NCBI RefSeq assembly: GCF_003943415.1
Contig: NZ_RJPK01000001.1
Location: forward strand, 186,001 to 250,000
DNA: 64,000 bases
Direction of reading: 5' to 3'
DNA from: Streptococcus oralis
GTDB lineage: Bacteria; Bacillota; Bacilli; Lactobacillales; Streptococcaceae
The notes under the pieces are model-generated. The model worked only from the letters and a program-made list of their open reading frames with translations. It did no database searches and was not told where the DNA came from. This document shows positions 8,092-15,490 of this stretch, in pieces. The stretch's first letter is position 1. Every line of letters begins with the position of its first letter. A program made the position numbers and the translations under genes.

Positions 8092-8105
8092 TGACACCGA
8101 TGTCA
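8092..8105. promoter_or_regulatory. LacI-family operator upstream of the transporter operon
   Basis: TGACACCGATGTCA matches the pfbA operator (TGACAGCGGTGTCA) at 12 of 14 positions, keeps the central CG and near-dyad symmetry, and starts 11 bases after the -10. The two sites define a shared motif TGACAnCGnTGTCA in the island. Confidence 0.75.
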
Positions 8106-8128
8106 AAAATAAAAAAGAAGGTCTTTTT

Positions 8129-8785
8129 ATGAAAAACTTAACAAAAATTAAGTTCAAAGAGAACGGGGAATTTAATCATTTCCCAGGGAATACAGTTGTT
8201 GCAAATCTTTATACTAATTCAGATTTGATGGAAGTTGTTGATATCATTCAATCACGTTATAGAGAGTTGCCATTTATAGATAAATTTACATTAACTCCAA
8301 GAGATTCTATTCATATGACAGTAATAGAGTTACTTTGTCACGAAAATCGTGAGTCTGAATTTTGGAGTAGTCATCTACCACTAGATACACCATTACAAGA
8401 AATTCATGATTACTTTGCTAAGCAACTAGAAATCTTCCCATTACTCAACGAAGATATTCATATGCGAGTTACTGAAATGGGCAATCAAAACATTTTAGTT
8501 GAACCAGCAGATGAAAAATCAGCTAAACGATTAGAAGAAATTAGAACGTATGTTTCAGAAAAAGCAGGTGTTCGATTCCCTAATCATGATCGCTATCAAT
8601 TCCATATCTCAATTGGATATCTTCGAGTTCCATTAACGGAAGATGAAAATGAAGAGTTTACAAAGGTGAAAAAGGAATTAACAAAAGTTCTACTTGAAAA
8701 GATTCCTGTAATTACTGTAAATCGTATTGATTATACAGTATTTGAAGATATGAGACGATTTGTTCCATATTGTGAAAAATTTTAA
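8129..8785 (+). CDS. 2H phosphoesterase superfamily protein (DUF1868-like)
   Basis: The 218-residue product carries the two signature motifs of 2H phosphoesterases, HMT at 62-64 and HIS at 159-161, spaced as in two-lobed family members. Known 2H enzymes open cyclic phosphates or act on 2',5'-linked RNA, and some act on small nucleotide or sugar cyclic phosphates. The start at 8129 has a GAAGG Shine-Dalgarno. Upstream Met codons at 8072 and 8087 lie in the promoter and have no ribosome site. It is the first gene of the transporter operon, so its substrate may be what the transporter imports. That link is inference. The protein is cytoplasmic, with no signal peptide. Confidence 0.8.
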   Translation: MKNLTKIKFKENGEFNHFPGNTVVANLYTNSDLMEVVDIIQSRYRELPFIDKFTLTPRDSIHMTVIELLCHENRESEFWSSHLPLDTPLQEIHDYFAKQLEIFPLLNEDIHMRVTEMGNQNILVEPADEKSAKRLEEIRTYVSEKAGVRFPNHDRYQFHISIGYLRVPLTEDENEEFTKVKKELTKVLLEKIPVITVNRIDYTVFEDMRRFVPYCEKF

Positions 8786-8821
8786 AAAAAATTATTATTA
8801 AAAATATAAAGGAGTTTTCAT

Positions 8822-9901
8822 ATGAAAAAATCTAAATTGTTATCGCTTTTAGCTGCAGGGGTTGCGGTTACAACATTGGCAGCATGTTCAGGTGGTTCAA
8901 ATAATTCATCAAATTCTTCGAGCGATACACCTCAATCAGAAGAAAAAGCTGATAAGAGCCAAGAATTAGTAATTTATTCTAACTCTGTTTCAAACGGACG
9001 TGGAGATTGGCTAACTGCTAAAGCAAAAGAAGCTGGTTTCAATATTAAAATGGTTGATATCCCTGGCGCTCAATTAGCAGACCGTGTTATTGCTGAGAAG
9101 AATAATGCAGTTGCAGATATGGTATTTGGAATTGGTGCTGTTGATTCAAATAAAATTAGAGATCAAAAATTACTAGTACAGTACAAGCCTAAATGGTTAG
9201 ATAAAATTGATCAATCTTTATCAGATAAAGATAATTATTATAATCCTGTGATTGTTCAACCATTAGTTTTAATTGGGGCGCCTGATGTAAAAGAAATGCC
9301 TAAAGATTGGACTGAGTTAGGTAGCAAGTATAAAGGTAAATATTCAATTTCTGGGCTCTCAGGTGGAACAGGGCGTGCTATCTTGGCAAGTATCCTTGTT
9401 CGTTATCTAGATGATAAAGGAGAATTGGGTGTTTCTGAAAAAGGTTGGCAAGCAGCTAAAGAATATTTGGAAAATGCGTACACTCTTCAAAAGGGTGAAA
9501 GTTCAATTGTTAAAATGTTGGATAAGGATGACCCAATCCAGTATGGAATGATGTGGGGTTCTGGTGCATTAGTTGGACAGAAAGAACAAAATGTTGTATT
9601 TAAAGTAATGTCTCCTGAAATTGGTGTCCCGTTTGTAACTGAACAAACAATGATTTTGAATACTAGTAAGAAACAAGCTTTAGCTAAAGAATTTATTGAT
9701 TGGTTTGGTCAAACAGAAATTCAAGTAGAGTATAGCAAAAACTTTGGTTCTATTCCTGCAAATACTGAGGCAGTGAAAGAGTTACCAGAAGCAACTAAGA
9801 AATTTGTTGATCAAGTGAAACCACAAAGTATTGATTGGGAAGCTGTTGGAAAACATTTGGACGAATGGGTCGAAAAAGCTGAACTTGAATATGTAAAATA
9901 G
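8822..9901 (+). CDS. ABC transporter substrate-binding lipoprotein (AfuA/FbpA-like)
   Basis: The 359-residue lipoprotein has lipobox LAAC with Cys22, a Ser/Asn-rich linker, and an extracellular family 1-type binding fold starting at LVIYSNSVSNGRGDW. Relatives bind ferric iron, 2-aminoethylphosphonate or, for AfuA, hexose phosphates. The adjacent Tyr pair of iron-binding FbpA proteins is not seen; the comparable region reads DDPIQYGMMWGSG. I therefore favour a phosphorylated organic ligand over iron. It has a strong GGAG Shine-Dalgarno and lies 36 bases after the 2H gene. A hairpin follows, a common way to keep binding protein above transporter levels. Confidence 0.88.
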   Translation: MKKSKLLSLLAAGVAVTTLAACSGGSNNSSNSSSDTPQSEEKADKSQELVIYSNSVSNGRGDWLTAKAKEAGFNIKMVDIPGAQLADRVIAEKNNAVADMVFGIGAVDSNKIRDQKLLVQYKPKWLDKIDQSLSDKDNYYNPVIVQPLVLIGAPDVKEMPKDWTELGSKYKGKYSISGLSGGTGRAILASILVRYLDDKGELGVSEKGWQAAKEYLENAYTLQKGESSIVKMLDKDDPIQYGMMWGSGALVGQKEQNVVFKVMSPEIGVPFVTEQTMILNTSKKQALAKEFIDWFGQTEIQVEYSKNFGSIPANTEAVKELPEATKKFVDQVKPQSIDWEAVGKHLDEWVEKAELEYVK

Positions 9902-9927
9902 GACATAAGTGTAATTTTTAAAATTCC

Positions 9928-9979
9928 AAGTCTCTCTAATGTTTCTGCACATACAAAAGAAATTAAGAGGGACTTTTTA
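9928..9979 (+). terminator. Intercistronic hairpin (possible partial terminator)
   Basis: AAGTCTCTCTAAT (9928-9940) pairs imperfectly with ATTAAGAGGGACTT (9962-9975), followed by TTTTATAT. It lies between the binding-protein and ATPase genes and may attenuate transcription or protect the upstream message. Confidence 0.5.
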
Positions 9980-10004
9980 TATATTAGTAAAGGAAGTTAA
10001 TAAT

Positions 10005-11015
10005 ATGATTAAATTTGATAATATTCAAATTAAATATGGTGATTTTATCGCGATTGATAATCTTAATTTAGATATTCAGGAAGGAGAATTCTTTACCTTT
10101 CTAGGACCTTCTGGATGTGGTAAATCAACAACTTTGAGAGCTTTGGTAGGTTTTCTAGACCCTTCATCTGGAAGTATTGAGGTTAATGGCACAGATGTTA
10201 CGCACTTGGAGCCTGAAAAACGTGGAATCGGGATCGTATTCCAATCTTACGCACTATTTCCAACAATGACAGTTTTTGATAATATTGCATTTGGTTTAAA
10301 AGTTAAAAAAGTTGCTCCAGATGTTATTAAAGCCAAGGTTTCTGCAGTGGCTGCTAAAATTAAGATTTCAGATCAACAATTGCAACGTAACGTTTCAGAA
10401 TTATCTGGAGGACAACAGCAGCGTGTAGCTTTAGCTCGTGCTCTTGTTTTGGAACCTAAAATCCTATGTTTGGATGAACCCTTGTCAAACCTAGATGCAA
10501 AATTACGTGTGGATTTGAGAAAAGAGTTGAAACGTCTTCAAAAAGAATTGGGAATTACAACTCTATATGTTACACATGACCAAGAGGAAGCGTTAACGCT
10601 ATCTGATAGGATTGCTGTTTTTAATAATGGTTTTATTGAACAAGTGGGGACACCAGTAGAAATTTATCATAATTCTCAAACAGAATTTGTATGTGATTTC
10701 ATTGGAGACATTAACGTACTTACAGATGAAACTGTTCACGGAATTCTTCTAAATAATGCTCATGTTTTTTTGGAAGATAAAAAAGGTTACATTCGTTTAG
10801 AAAAAGTTCGCTTCAAACGTGAAACGGATCAGGATTTTGTCTTAAAAGGTTCAATTATTGATGTTGAATTTTCAGGAGTTACAATTCACTATACTGTTCA
10901 GGTATCTGAAAACCAAATTCTTAATGTAACAAGTATCGATAGTCAGTCAGCTATTAGATCTGTCGGAGAAAGTGTGGAATTATTTATCACACCATCAGAC
11001 GTTCTGCAATTTTAA
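10005..11015 (+). CDS. ABC transporter ATP-binding protein (AfuC/FbpC/PotA-like)
   Basis: A 336-residue importer ATPase. Walker A is GPSGCGKST, the signature is LSGGQQQR, Walker B is [13 protein letters not shown], and the switch His is in YVTHDQEEA. About 100 C-terminal residues form a TOBE-like regulatory domain. The start at 10005 ([12 protein letters not shown]) has an AAAGGAAG Shine-Dalgarno. An upstream in-frame start at 9939 lies inside the preceding hairpin and is rejected. It energises the permease encoded 11 bases downstream. This subgroup serves iron, spermidine/putrescine, phosphonate and sugar-phosphate importers, so sequence alone does not fix the substrate. Confidence 0.92.
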   Translation: MIKFDNIQIKYGDFIAIDNLNLDIQEGEFFTFLGPSGCGKSTTLRALVGFLDPSSGSIEVNGTDVTHLEPEKRGIGIVFQSYALFPTMTVFDNIAFGLKVKKVAPDVIKAKVSAVAAKIKISDQQLQRNVSELSGGQQQRVALARALVLEPKILCLDEPLSNLDAKLRVDLRKELKRLQKELGITTLYVTHDQEEALTLSDRIAVFNNGFIEQVGTPVEIYHNSQTEFVCDFIGDINVLTDETVHGILLNNAHVFLEDKKGYIRLEKVRFKRETDQDFVLKGSIIDVEFSGVTIHYTVQVSENQILNVTSIDSQSAIRSVGESVELFITPSDVLQF

Positions 11016-11026
11016 GGAGGGGCAGT

Positions 11027-12718
11027 ATGCGTCATAAATTAAATTGGAAAGATTGGCTCATTCGTTTAGGCTTAATCTGGTTCTTGGTAACTTTCATCAT
11101 TTATCCAAACTTTGATTTAGTAGTTAATGTATTTGTGAAAGGTGGGGAGTTTTCACTTGATGTCGTACAACGAGCTTTTAAATCTCAACGTGCGATTCAG
11201 AGTATTTTTAACAGTTTCAAGTTAGCATTCTCACTAATTATAACTGTTAATGTTGTTGGTGTACTTTGTGTATTGTTTACAGAATATTTTGATATTAAAG
11301 GAGCTAAAATATTAAAACTAGGATACATGACGTCACTAATCTACGGTGGAGTAGTTTTGGCTACTGGTTATAAATTCGTTTATGGACCATATGGAATGAT
11401 TACCAAATTTTTACAAAGTATTATTCCATCTTTAGATCCTAACTGGTTTATTGGTTATGGTGCAGTTCTATTTATTATGACATTTTCTGGTACTGCTAAT
11501 CACACCTTATTCCTAACTAATACAATTCGAAGTGTAGACTATCATACTATTGAAGCTGCACGTAATATGGGTGCCAAACCATTTACAGTGTTTAGAAAAG
11601 TAGTATTGCCAACTCTAATTCCTACTTTATTCGCTCTTACAATTATGGTTTTTCTAAGTGGGTTATCAGCAGTAGCAGCACCTATGATTGTTGGTGGGAA
11701 AGAATTCCAAACTATTAACCCAATGATCATAACATTTGCTGGAATGGGAAATTCTCGTGACTTAGCCGCCTTTCTAGCAATTATTTTGGGTATTGCCACT
11801 ACGATTTTGCTTACTATTATGAACAAGATCGAAAAAGGCGGAAATTATATTTCTATTTCTAAAACGAAAGCACCTTTGAAAAAACAAAAAATCACATCTA
11901 AACCATGGAATATCATTGCACATATTGTTGCTTATGCTTTGTTCACTGTTTTCATGTTACCATTGATTTTCATTGTATTGTATTCATTTACTGACCCAGT
12001 TGCAATACAGTCAGGAAACTTATCATTATCAAACTTTACTCTTGATAATTACAGATTGTTCTTTAGTAATAGTGTTGCGTTTTCTCCATTCCTAGTCAGC
12101 TTTATATATTCTATCATTGCAGCAACTACTGCAACAGTTCTTGCTGTTGTGTTTGCGCGAGTAGTTCGTAAACATAAAACTCGATTTGATTTCTTGTTCG
12201 AATACGGAGCTCTTCTTCCTTGGCTATTACCAAGTACACTTCTAGCAGTTAGTTTATTGTTCACTTTCAACCAACCTCAACTTTTAGTCTTTAACCAGAT
12301 TCTAGTTGGTAGTTTAGTAATTTTGCTAATCGCTTATATTGTTGTAAAAATTCCATTCTCTTATAGAATGGTACGTGCAATCTTATTTAGTGTTGATGAT
12401 GAGATGGAGGATGCTGCTAGAAGTATGGGGGCTTCACCATTTTACACAATGATGAAGGTTATTATTCCTTTCATCTTGCCGGTAGTTCTTTCTGTTATCG
12501 CACTCAACTTTAACTCTTTATTGACCGATTTCGATTTATCTGTATTCCTTTATCATCCATTGGCTCAACCATTAGGTATTACGATTCGTTCTGCAGGTGA
12601 TGAAACAGCAACATCTAATGCACAAGCTCTTGTATTTGTTTATACAATTGTTCTAATGATTATTTCAGGAACTGTATTGTACTTCACACAGAGACCGCGT
12701 GGTAAGAAAAGGAAATAG
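11027..12718 (+). CDS. ABC transporter permease, fused two-domain (AfuB/FbpB-like)
   Basis: The 563-residue membrane protein holds two homologous permease halves of about six helices each. Each half has an EAA loop that docks the ATPase: [14 protein letters not shown] near residue 177 and [15 protein letters not shown] near 465. The single-chain architecture is characteristic of the FbpB/AfuB family and differs from PotBC, which uses two chains. An AAGGAGG Shine-Dalgarno precedes the ATG. The MgtC-like gene starts 2 bases after its stop, so the four genes downstream of the 2H gene form one operon. Confidence 0.92.
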   Translation: MRHKLNWKDWLIRLGLIWFLVTFIIYPNFDLVVNVFVKGGEFSLDVVQRAFKSQRAIQSIFNSFKLAFSLIITVNVVGVLCVLFTEYFDIKGAKILKLGYMTSLIYGGVVLATGYKFVYGPYGMITKFLQSIIPSLDPNWFIGYGAVLFIMTFSGTANHTLFLTNTIRSVDYHTIEAARNMGAKPFTVFRKVVLPTLIPTLFALTIMVFLSGLSAVAAPMIVGGKEFQTINPMIITFAGMGNSRDLAAFLAIILGIATTILLTIMNKIEKGGNYISISKTKAPLKKQKITSKPWNIIAHIVAYALFTVFMLPLIFIVLYSFTDPVAIQSGNLSLSNFTLDNYRLFFSNSVAFSPFLVSFIYSIIAATTATVLAVVFARVVRKHKTRFDFLFEYGALLPWLLPSTLLAVSLLFTFNQPQLLVFNQILVGSLVILLIAYIVVKIPFSYRMVRAILFSVDDEMEDAARSMGASPFYTMMKVIIPFILPVVLSVIALNFNSLLTDFDLSVFLYHPLAQPLGITIRSAGDETATSNAQALVFVYTIVLMIISGTVLYFTQRPRGKKRK

Positions 12719-12720
12719 TA

Positions 12721-13431
12721 ATGCAATCATCCAGCATTGGACTATCATACATTGAAATTATTATTAGAGTCGTGTTATCTTTGGTCATTGGAAGTATTAT
12801 TGGCTTAGAAAGAGGAAGTAAATCTCAACCAGCAGGTATTCGTACACATAGTATCGTTTGTATGGCTGCTTGTTTGATTATGATGACTAATGAATTTGTA
12901 TCTTATAAGTTTGGAACAGGAGATCCGACACGTTTAGGTGCTCAAGTTATTTCTGGTGTTGGTTTTCTTGGAGCTGGAACAATTCTTATCACAGATAAAA
13001 AGAAGGTTACTGGTCTGACAACTGCAGCAGGAATCTGGGCTTCTGCAGGAATAGGTTTAGCTATTGGAGTAGGTTTTTATGAAGGTGCTCTGTTAGTAGC
13101 TATTTCTGTGTGGAGTGTGATTTCTATGTTTCAGCCTTTAAAAAAATATCTTCAAAGTCGTTCAAAAGTTATTGAATTATATATTGTAGTTAAATCTACT
13201 GAGGCATATAATCGAGTATTAGTTTATTGTGCAGAAAATGGAATTCGATTGAATGATTCAAGAACTGCTTTTGGAGATGTTAATTCTGAAAGAATTGAAT
13301 ATTTTGATGTTCCAGACAAAAGAATAGCATCATTTATGACTCTAGAACTTTCAGGTAAGTTTGAACATCTTAAACTAATGGAAGAAATAGCAAATATTGT
13401 TGGTGTTATTTATGTCGAAGAAGTTAGTTGA
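12721..13431 (+). CDS. MgtC/SapB family membrane protein
   Basis: A 236-residue protein. The N-terminal half has about four or five transmembrane helices and the family motif GLERGSKSQPAGIRTH. The C-terminal half is a soluble ACT-like domain. MgtC proteins support growth at low magnesium and inside phagocytes. In Salmonella MgtC also affects ATP synthase and phosphate uptake. Tight coupling to a transporter operon is uncommon and suggests that importing the substrate disturbs phosphate, Mg2+ or membrane-potential balance. A terminator follows the gene. The direct function here is unknown. Confidence 0.88.
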   Translation: MQSSSIGLSYIEIIIRVVLSLVIGSIIGLERGSKSQPAGIRTHSIVCMAACLIMMTNEFVSYKFGTGDPTRLGAQVISGVGFLGAGTILITDKKKVTGLTTAAGIWASAGIGLAIGVGFYEGALLVAISVWSVISMFQPLKKYLQSRSKVIELYIVVKSTEAYNRVLVYCAENGIRLNDSRTAFGDVNSERIEYFDVPDKRIASFMTLELSGKFEHLKLMEEIANIVGVIYVEEVS

Positions 13432-13440
13432 TATAGAATA

Positions 13441-13476
13441 AACAAAGGGGCAGTTATTCTTGTCCCTTTGTTTTTT
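13441..13476 (+). terminator. Terminator of the transporter operon
   Basis: AACAAAGGG (13441-13449) pairs with CCCTTTGTT (13464-13472), followed by TTTT. It closes the 2H-ABC-mgtC unit. Confidence 0.88.
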
Positions 13477-13485
13477 AGGTGATAA

Positions 13486-13514
13486 TTGACTCGAAATTAT
13501 TTGCAAAGTATAAG
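13486..13514 (+). promoter_or_regulatory. Promoter of the small unknown gene
   Basis: TTGACT (13486-13491) and TATAAG (13509-13514) are 17 bases apart, 11 bases upstream of the next ATG. The leader is very short, and no strong Shine-Dalgarno is present apart from AAGGAT. Confidence 0.5.
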
Positions 13515-13525
13515 GATAAACATAA

Positions 13526-13888
13526 ATGAAGGTATATAATATTAATTTTGACTGTGGAAGAATAACGTATTTTGAATATAATTCTTTAGTGCAAGTATAT
13601 AGATTTCATTCTTTTTATGATATTTGTGAAATTGTATTTTCGTCTTCTTTACCAGCTGATGATATATTAGCAAAAGTTATTGTTAAGGAAAAGATTATTC
13701 CGATCTTAGACTGCTATGTCCAAATGTTATTAGATACTTTTATAGTTTCAATGGATTTTACCGAAAATGATTTTTTATATTTTCGTGGTAAGTTATTTTC
13801 ATACAAGTTTATCAGTTGTGAAGTAGAAAAAATTGTAAAGAATAAAGATTTTAATTGTCAATGTTATTTTTTTGAATCGGAAGAATAG
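13526..13888 (+). CDS. Hypothetical protein, 120 residues
   Basis: I do not recognise this protein. It is rich in Phe and Tyr and has several Cys (positions about 10, 32, 62, 97, 111 and 113, including a late CQC), with no signal peptide and no clear transmembrane helix. An AAGGATAAAC stretch gives a plausible weak ribosome site. It lies between the transporter operon terminator and the LacI gene, with its own candidate promoter, and about 130 bases separate it from lacI. From memory a hypothetical gene occupies the same place in the pneumococcal pfbA locus, which supports it as real. Its role may be sensing or modulation, but nothing in the sequence shows this. Confidence 0.6.
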   Translation: MKVYNINFDCGRITYFEYNSLVQVYRFHSFYDICEIVFSSSLPADDILAKVIVKEKIIPILDCYVQMLLDTFIVSMDFTENDFLYFRGKLFSYKFISCEVEKIVKNKDFNCQCYFFESEE

Positions 13889-13957
13889 AGTATAAAATAG
13901 AAAATTTTGAAATTAAAGTTTTTGTTAAGATACATTAAAATATTTTACTAAATTCTC

Positions 13958-13985
13958 TTGTTAAAAAAAGTAAATATTGTATAAT
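13958..13985 (+). promoter_or_regulatory. Promoter of the LacI-family regulator
   Basis: TTGTTA (13958-13963) and TATAAT (13980-13985) are 16 bases apart. GGAGG (14006-14010) precedes the GTG start. No copy of the TGACAnCGnTGTCA operator lies here, so autoregulation is not indicated. Confidence 0.6.
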
Positions 13986-14017
13986 AAAATTAGATAAATC
14001 ATAAATGGAGGACTAAA

Positions 14018-15019
14018 GTGAAAAATTTAAACGATAAAAAGGTAACTATTTATGATATTGCGCATTTATCAGGTTTTTCTCCAAAAACTGTTTCACGTGT
14101 TATTAACGGTGGTGAAAAGGTAAAAGAAGAAACTTATCGAGCTATTCAAAAAGTCATTGATGAGTTGTCGTATGTTCCAAATGCATATGCAAAAAATTTG
14201 ACTAAGAAAGAAACTACAAACATTTTGATTTCCGTTAAAAAGATTGATTCTTTTCCCTTGATTTGGTTTCAAACTTTACTAGATAGAGTTCTACAAACTT
14301 GTAAAGAGTTTGGTGTAAACGCTATTGTTGAATACTTTGGTGAAGAAGATACGATTAGGAATTCAATAATTTCAAGTACAGGAAGCTTAATAGATGGAGT
14401 AATAGTATTTTATGAAAGTAAAGACGATATTCGGATTAATTATTTACAGAAGAATAATATGCCTTTTATAGTTTTTGGAGAATCTCGAACACCTGATGTT
14501 GTTTATGTATCTAATAACAATTTTCAAGCAACTTATGATATGATGGAATTAGTAACAAAAGAGAATATTAAAAGTATGTTGTTACTTATGGGAGGGGAAT
14601 CTCTTGTTAATAAGGATCGTGAAAAAGGTATTCGTACTTTTCTGACTGATAAAAATTATTTAATGGATTTGCAAGTTATTTATGGTTTAACTACAATTGA
14701 TTCAGTTTATTCATATGCTATAAATAATTTATCTAATCAAAATCATCCGGATATGATATTTGTTTCAGGGGATGAGAAGGTTCAAGGGCTGATTCGTGCG
14801 TGCTATGAGAAGGGGATTACCATTCCTGATGATATTTCAATAATTGGATTCGATAATATTCCTATTTCGCAATATTATACTCCAGCTCTGTCTACTATTT
14901 CTCCTAATTATGCTATGTTAGCCCAAAAAATGATAGAAGGTGTTTTAGCAATTATTAAAGGGGAAAGTGTCACATCTGTTGAAGTTTCTCCTAAATTTGT
15001 TAGGAGACAGAGTTTCTAG
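14018..15019 (+). CDS. LacI/GalR family transcriptional regulator
   Basis: The 333-residue protein has an N-terminal LacI helix-turn-helix, TIYDIAHLSGFSPKTVSRVI, at about residues 10-30. A hinge (VPNAYAKNLTKKET) and a periplasmic-binding-protein-like effector domain follow, ending in VSPKFVRRQ. It starts at GTG with a good GGAGG site. Palindromic sites with the LacI-type central CG occur in front of pfbA and the 2H operon and nowhere else that I saw in the island, so it probably represses or activates both. The effector should be a sugar, possibly the imported sugar phosphate. Whether induction or repression applies cannot be read from sequence. Confidence 0.93.
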   Translation: MKNLNDKKVTIYDIAHLSGFSPKTVSRVINGGEKVKEETYRAIQKVIDELSYVPNAYAKNLTKKETTNILISVKKIDSFPLIWFQTLLDRVLQTCKEFGVNAIVEYFGEEDTIRNSIISSTGSLIDGVIVFYESKDDIRINYLQKNNMPFIVFGESRTPDVVYVSNNNFQATYDMMELVTKENIKSMLLLMGGESLVNKDREKGIRTFLTDKNYLMDLQVIYGLTTIDSVYSYAINNLSNQNHPDMIFVSGDEKVQGLIRACYEKGITIPDDISIIGFDNIPISQYYTPALSTISPNYAMLAQKMIEGVLAIIKGESVTSVEVSPKFVRRQSF

Positions 15020-15059
15020 TATTGTTTAATTCTTGAAAATCCTAGTGGAAAAGATGGAG

Positions 15060-15177
15060 TGTTCTAAAATAAGTTCTGTTTAGCCTCCATTTAGTTTCTA
15101 ATGAGTTGTTTAGTCGCTTTTCATTATAGATGATATGGGACTTTTTTCTACAACAAAATAGGCTCCATAATATCCAT
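15060..15177. mobile_element. Possible decayed insertion sequence end (ISL3/IS1167-like)
   Basis: The stretch ending in CTACAACAAAATAGGCTCC and ATAATATCCATAG resembles, from memory, the terminal non-coding part of pneumococcal IS1167-type elements. No transposase reading frame remains. It abuts attachment repeat copy 2 directly. Only an alignment to an IS database would settle it. Confidence 0.3.
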
Positions 15178-15356
15178 AGGGGGCATTTTTAGAAATGTAA
15201 AGAAAAAAAAGAAAATTCAAAGTGTTTGTTTATAGGCAATCATCACAAGTTAGTTTTTTTAAATAAGTTAGTATTTTTGGAATTTTTGACCAAAGTGTGA
15301 CCAAAAGTCAATGAATATAGAATAAAGTAGATCAGGAAACTGGTCTATTTATTTTG
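15178..15356 (+). repeat. Attachment-type direct repeat, copy 2 (attR-like)
   Basis: This begins with AGGGGGCATTTTT, the 3' acceptor end of tRNA-Arg without the rest of the gene, and continues in register with copy 1 for about 180 bases: GGCAATCATCACAAGTTA, two TGACCAAA motifs, then TAAAGTAGATCAGGAAAC and GGTCTATTT. It includes hairpin TAGATCAG-GAAA-CTGGTCTA at 15328-15347. The divergence is substantial but the block order is the same. It marks the right boundary of the pfbA-to-lacI segment and, because the arm itself is duplicated, points to at least two successive integrations by related elements. Confidence 0.72.
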
Positions 15357-15490
15357 TAATTATTAATGAACAGTATTTTTTAAGTTTATAATATTCAGTT
15401 TAAGTTAAATAGTTGTAATTATAGTATATAAGTTTTTCTTTGTTAATGTTATAATATAAAGTATATAGAGCTATTTTTCGAGGTGCGGAT

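Noticed and set aside
8072-8128. Upstream start codons for the 2H phosphoesterase
   Set aside because: They lie in the -10 and operator region before any plausible transcription start. The ATG at 8129 has a proper ribosome site.
8822-12718. Calling the island importer an iron(III) transporter
   Set aside because: The permease and ATPase are of the iron/sugar-phosphate/phosphonate class, but the binding protein shows no adjacent Tyr pair typical of iron binders. The surrounding genes concern galactose and phosphate. I leave the substrate open.
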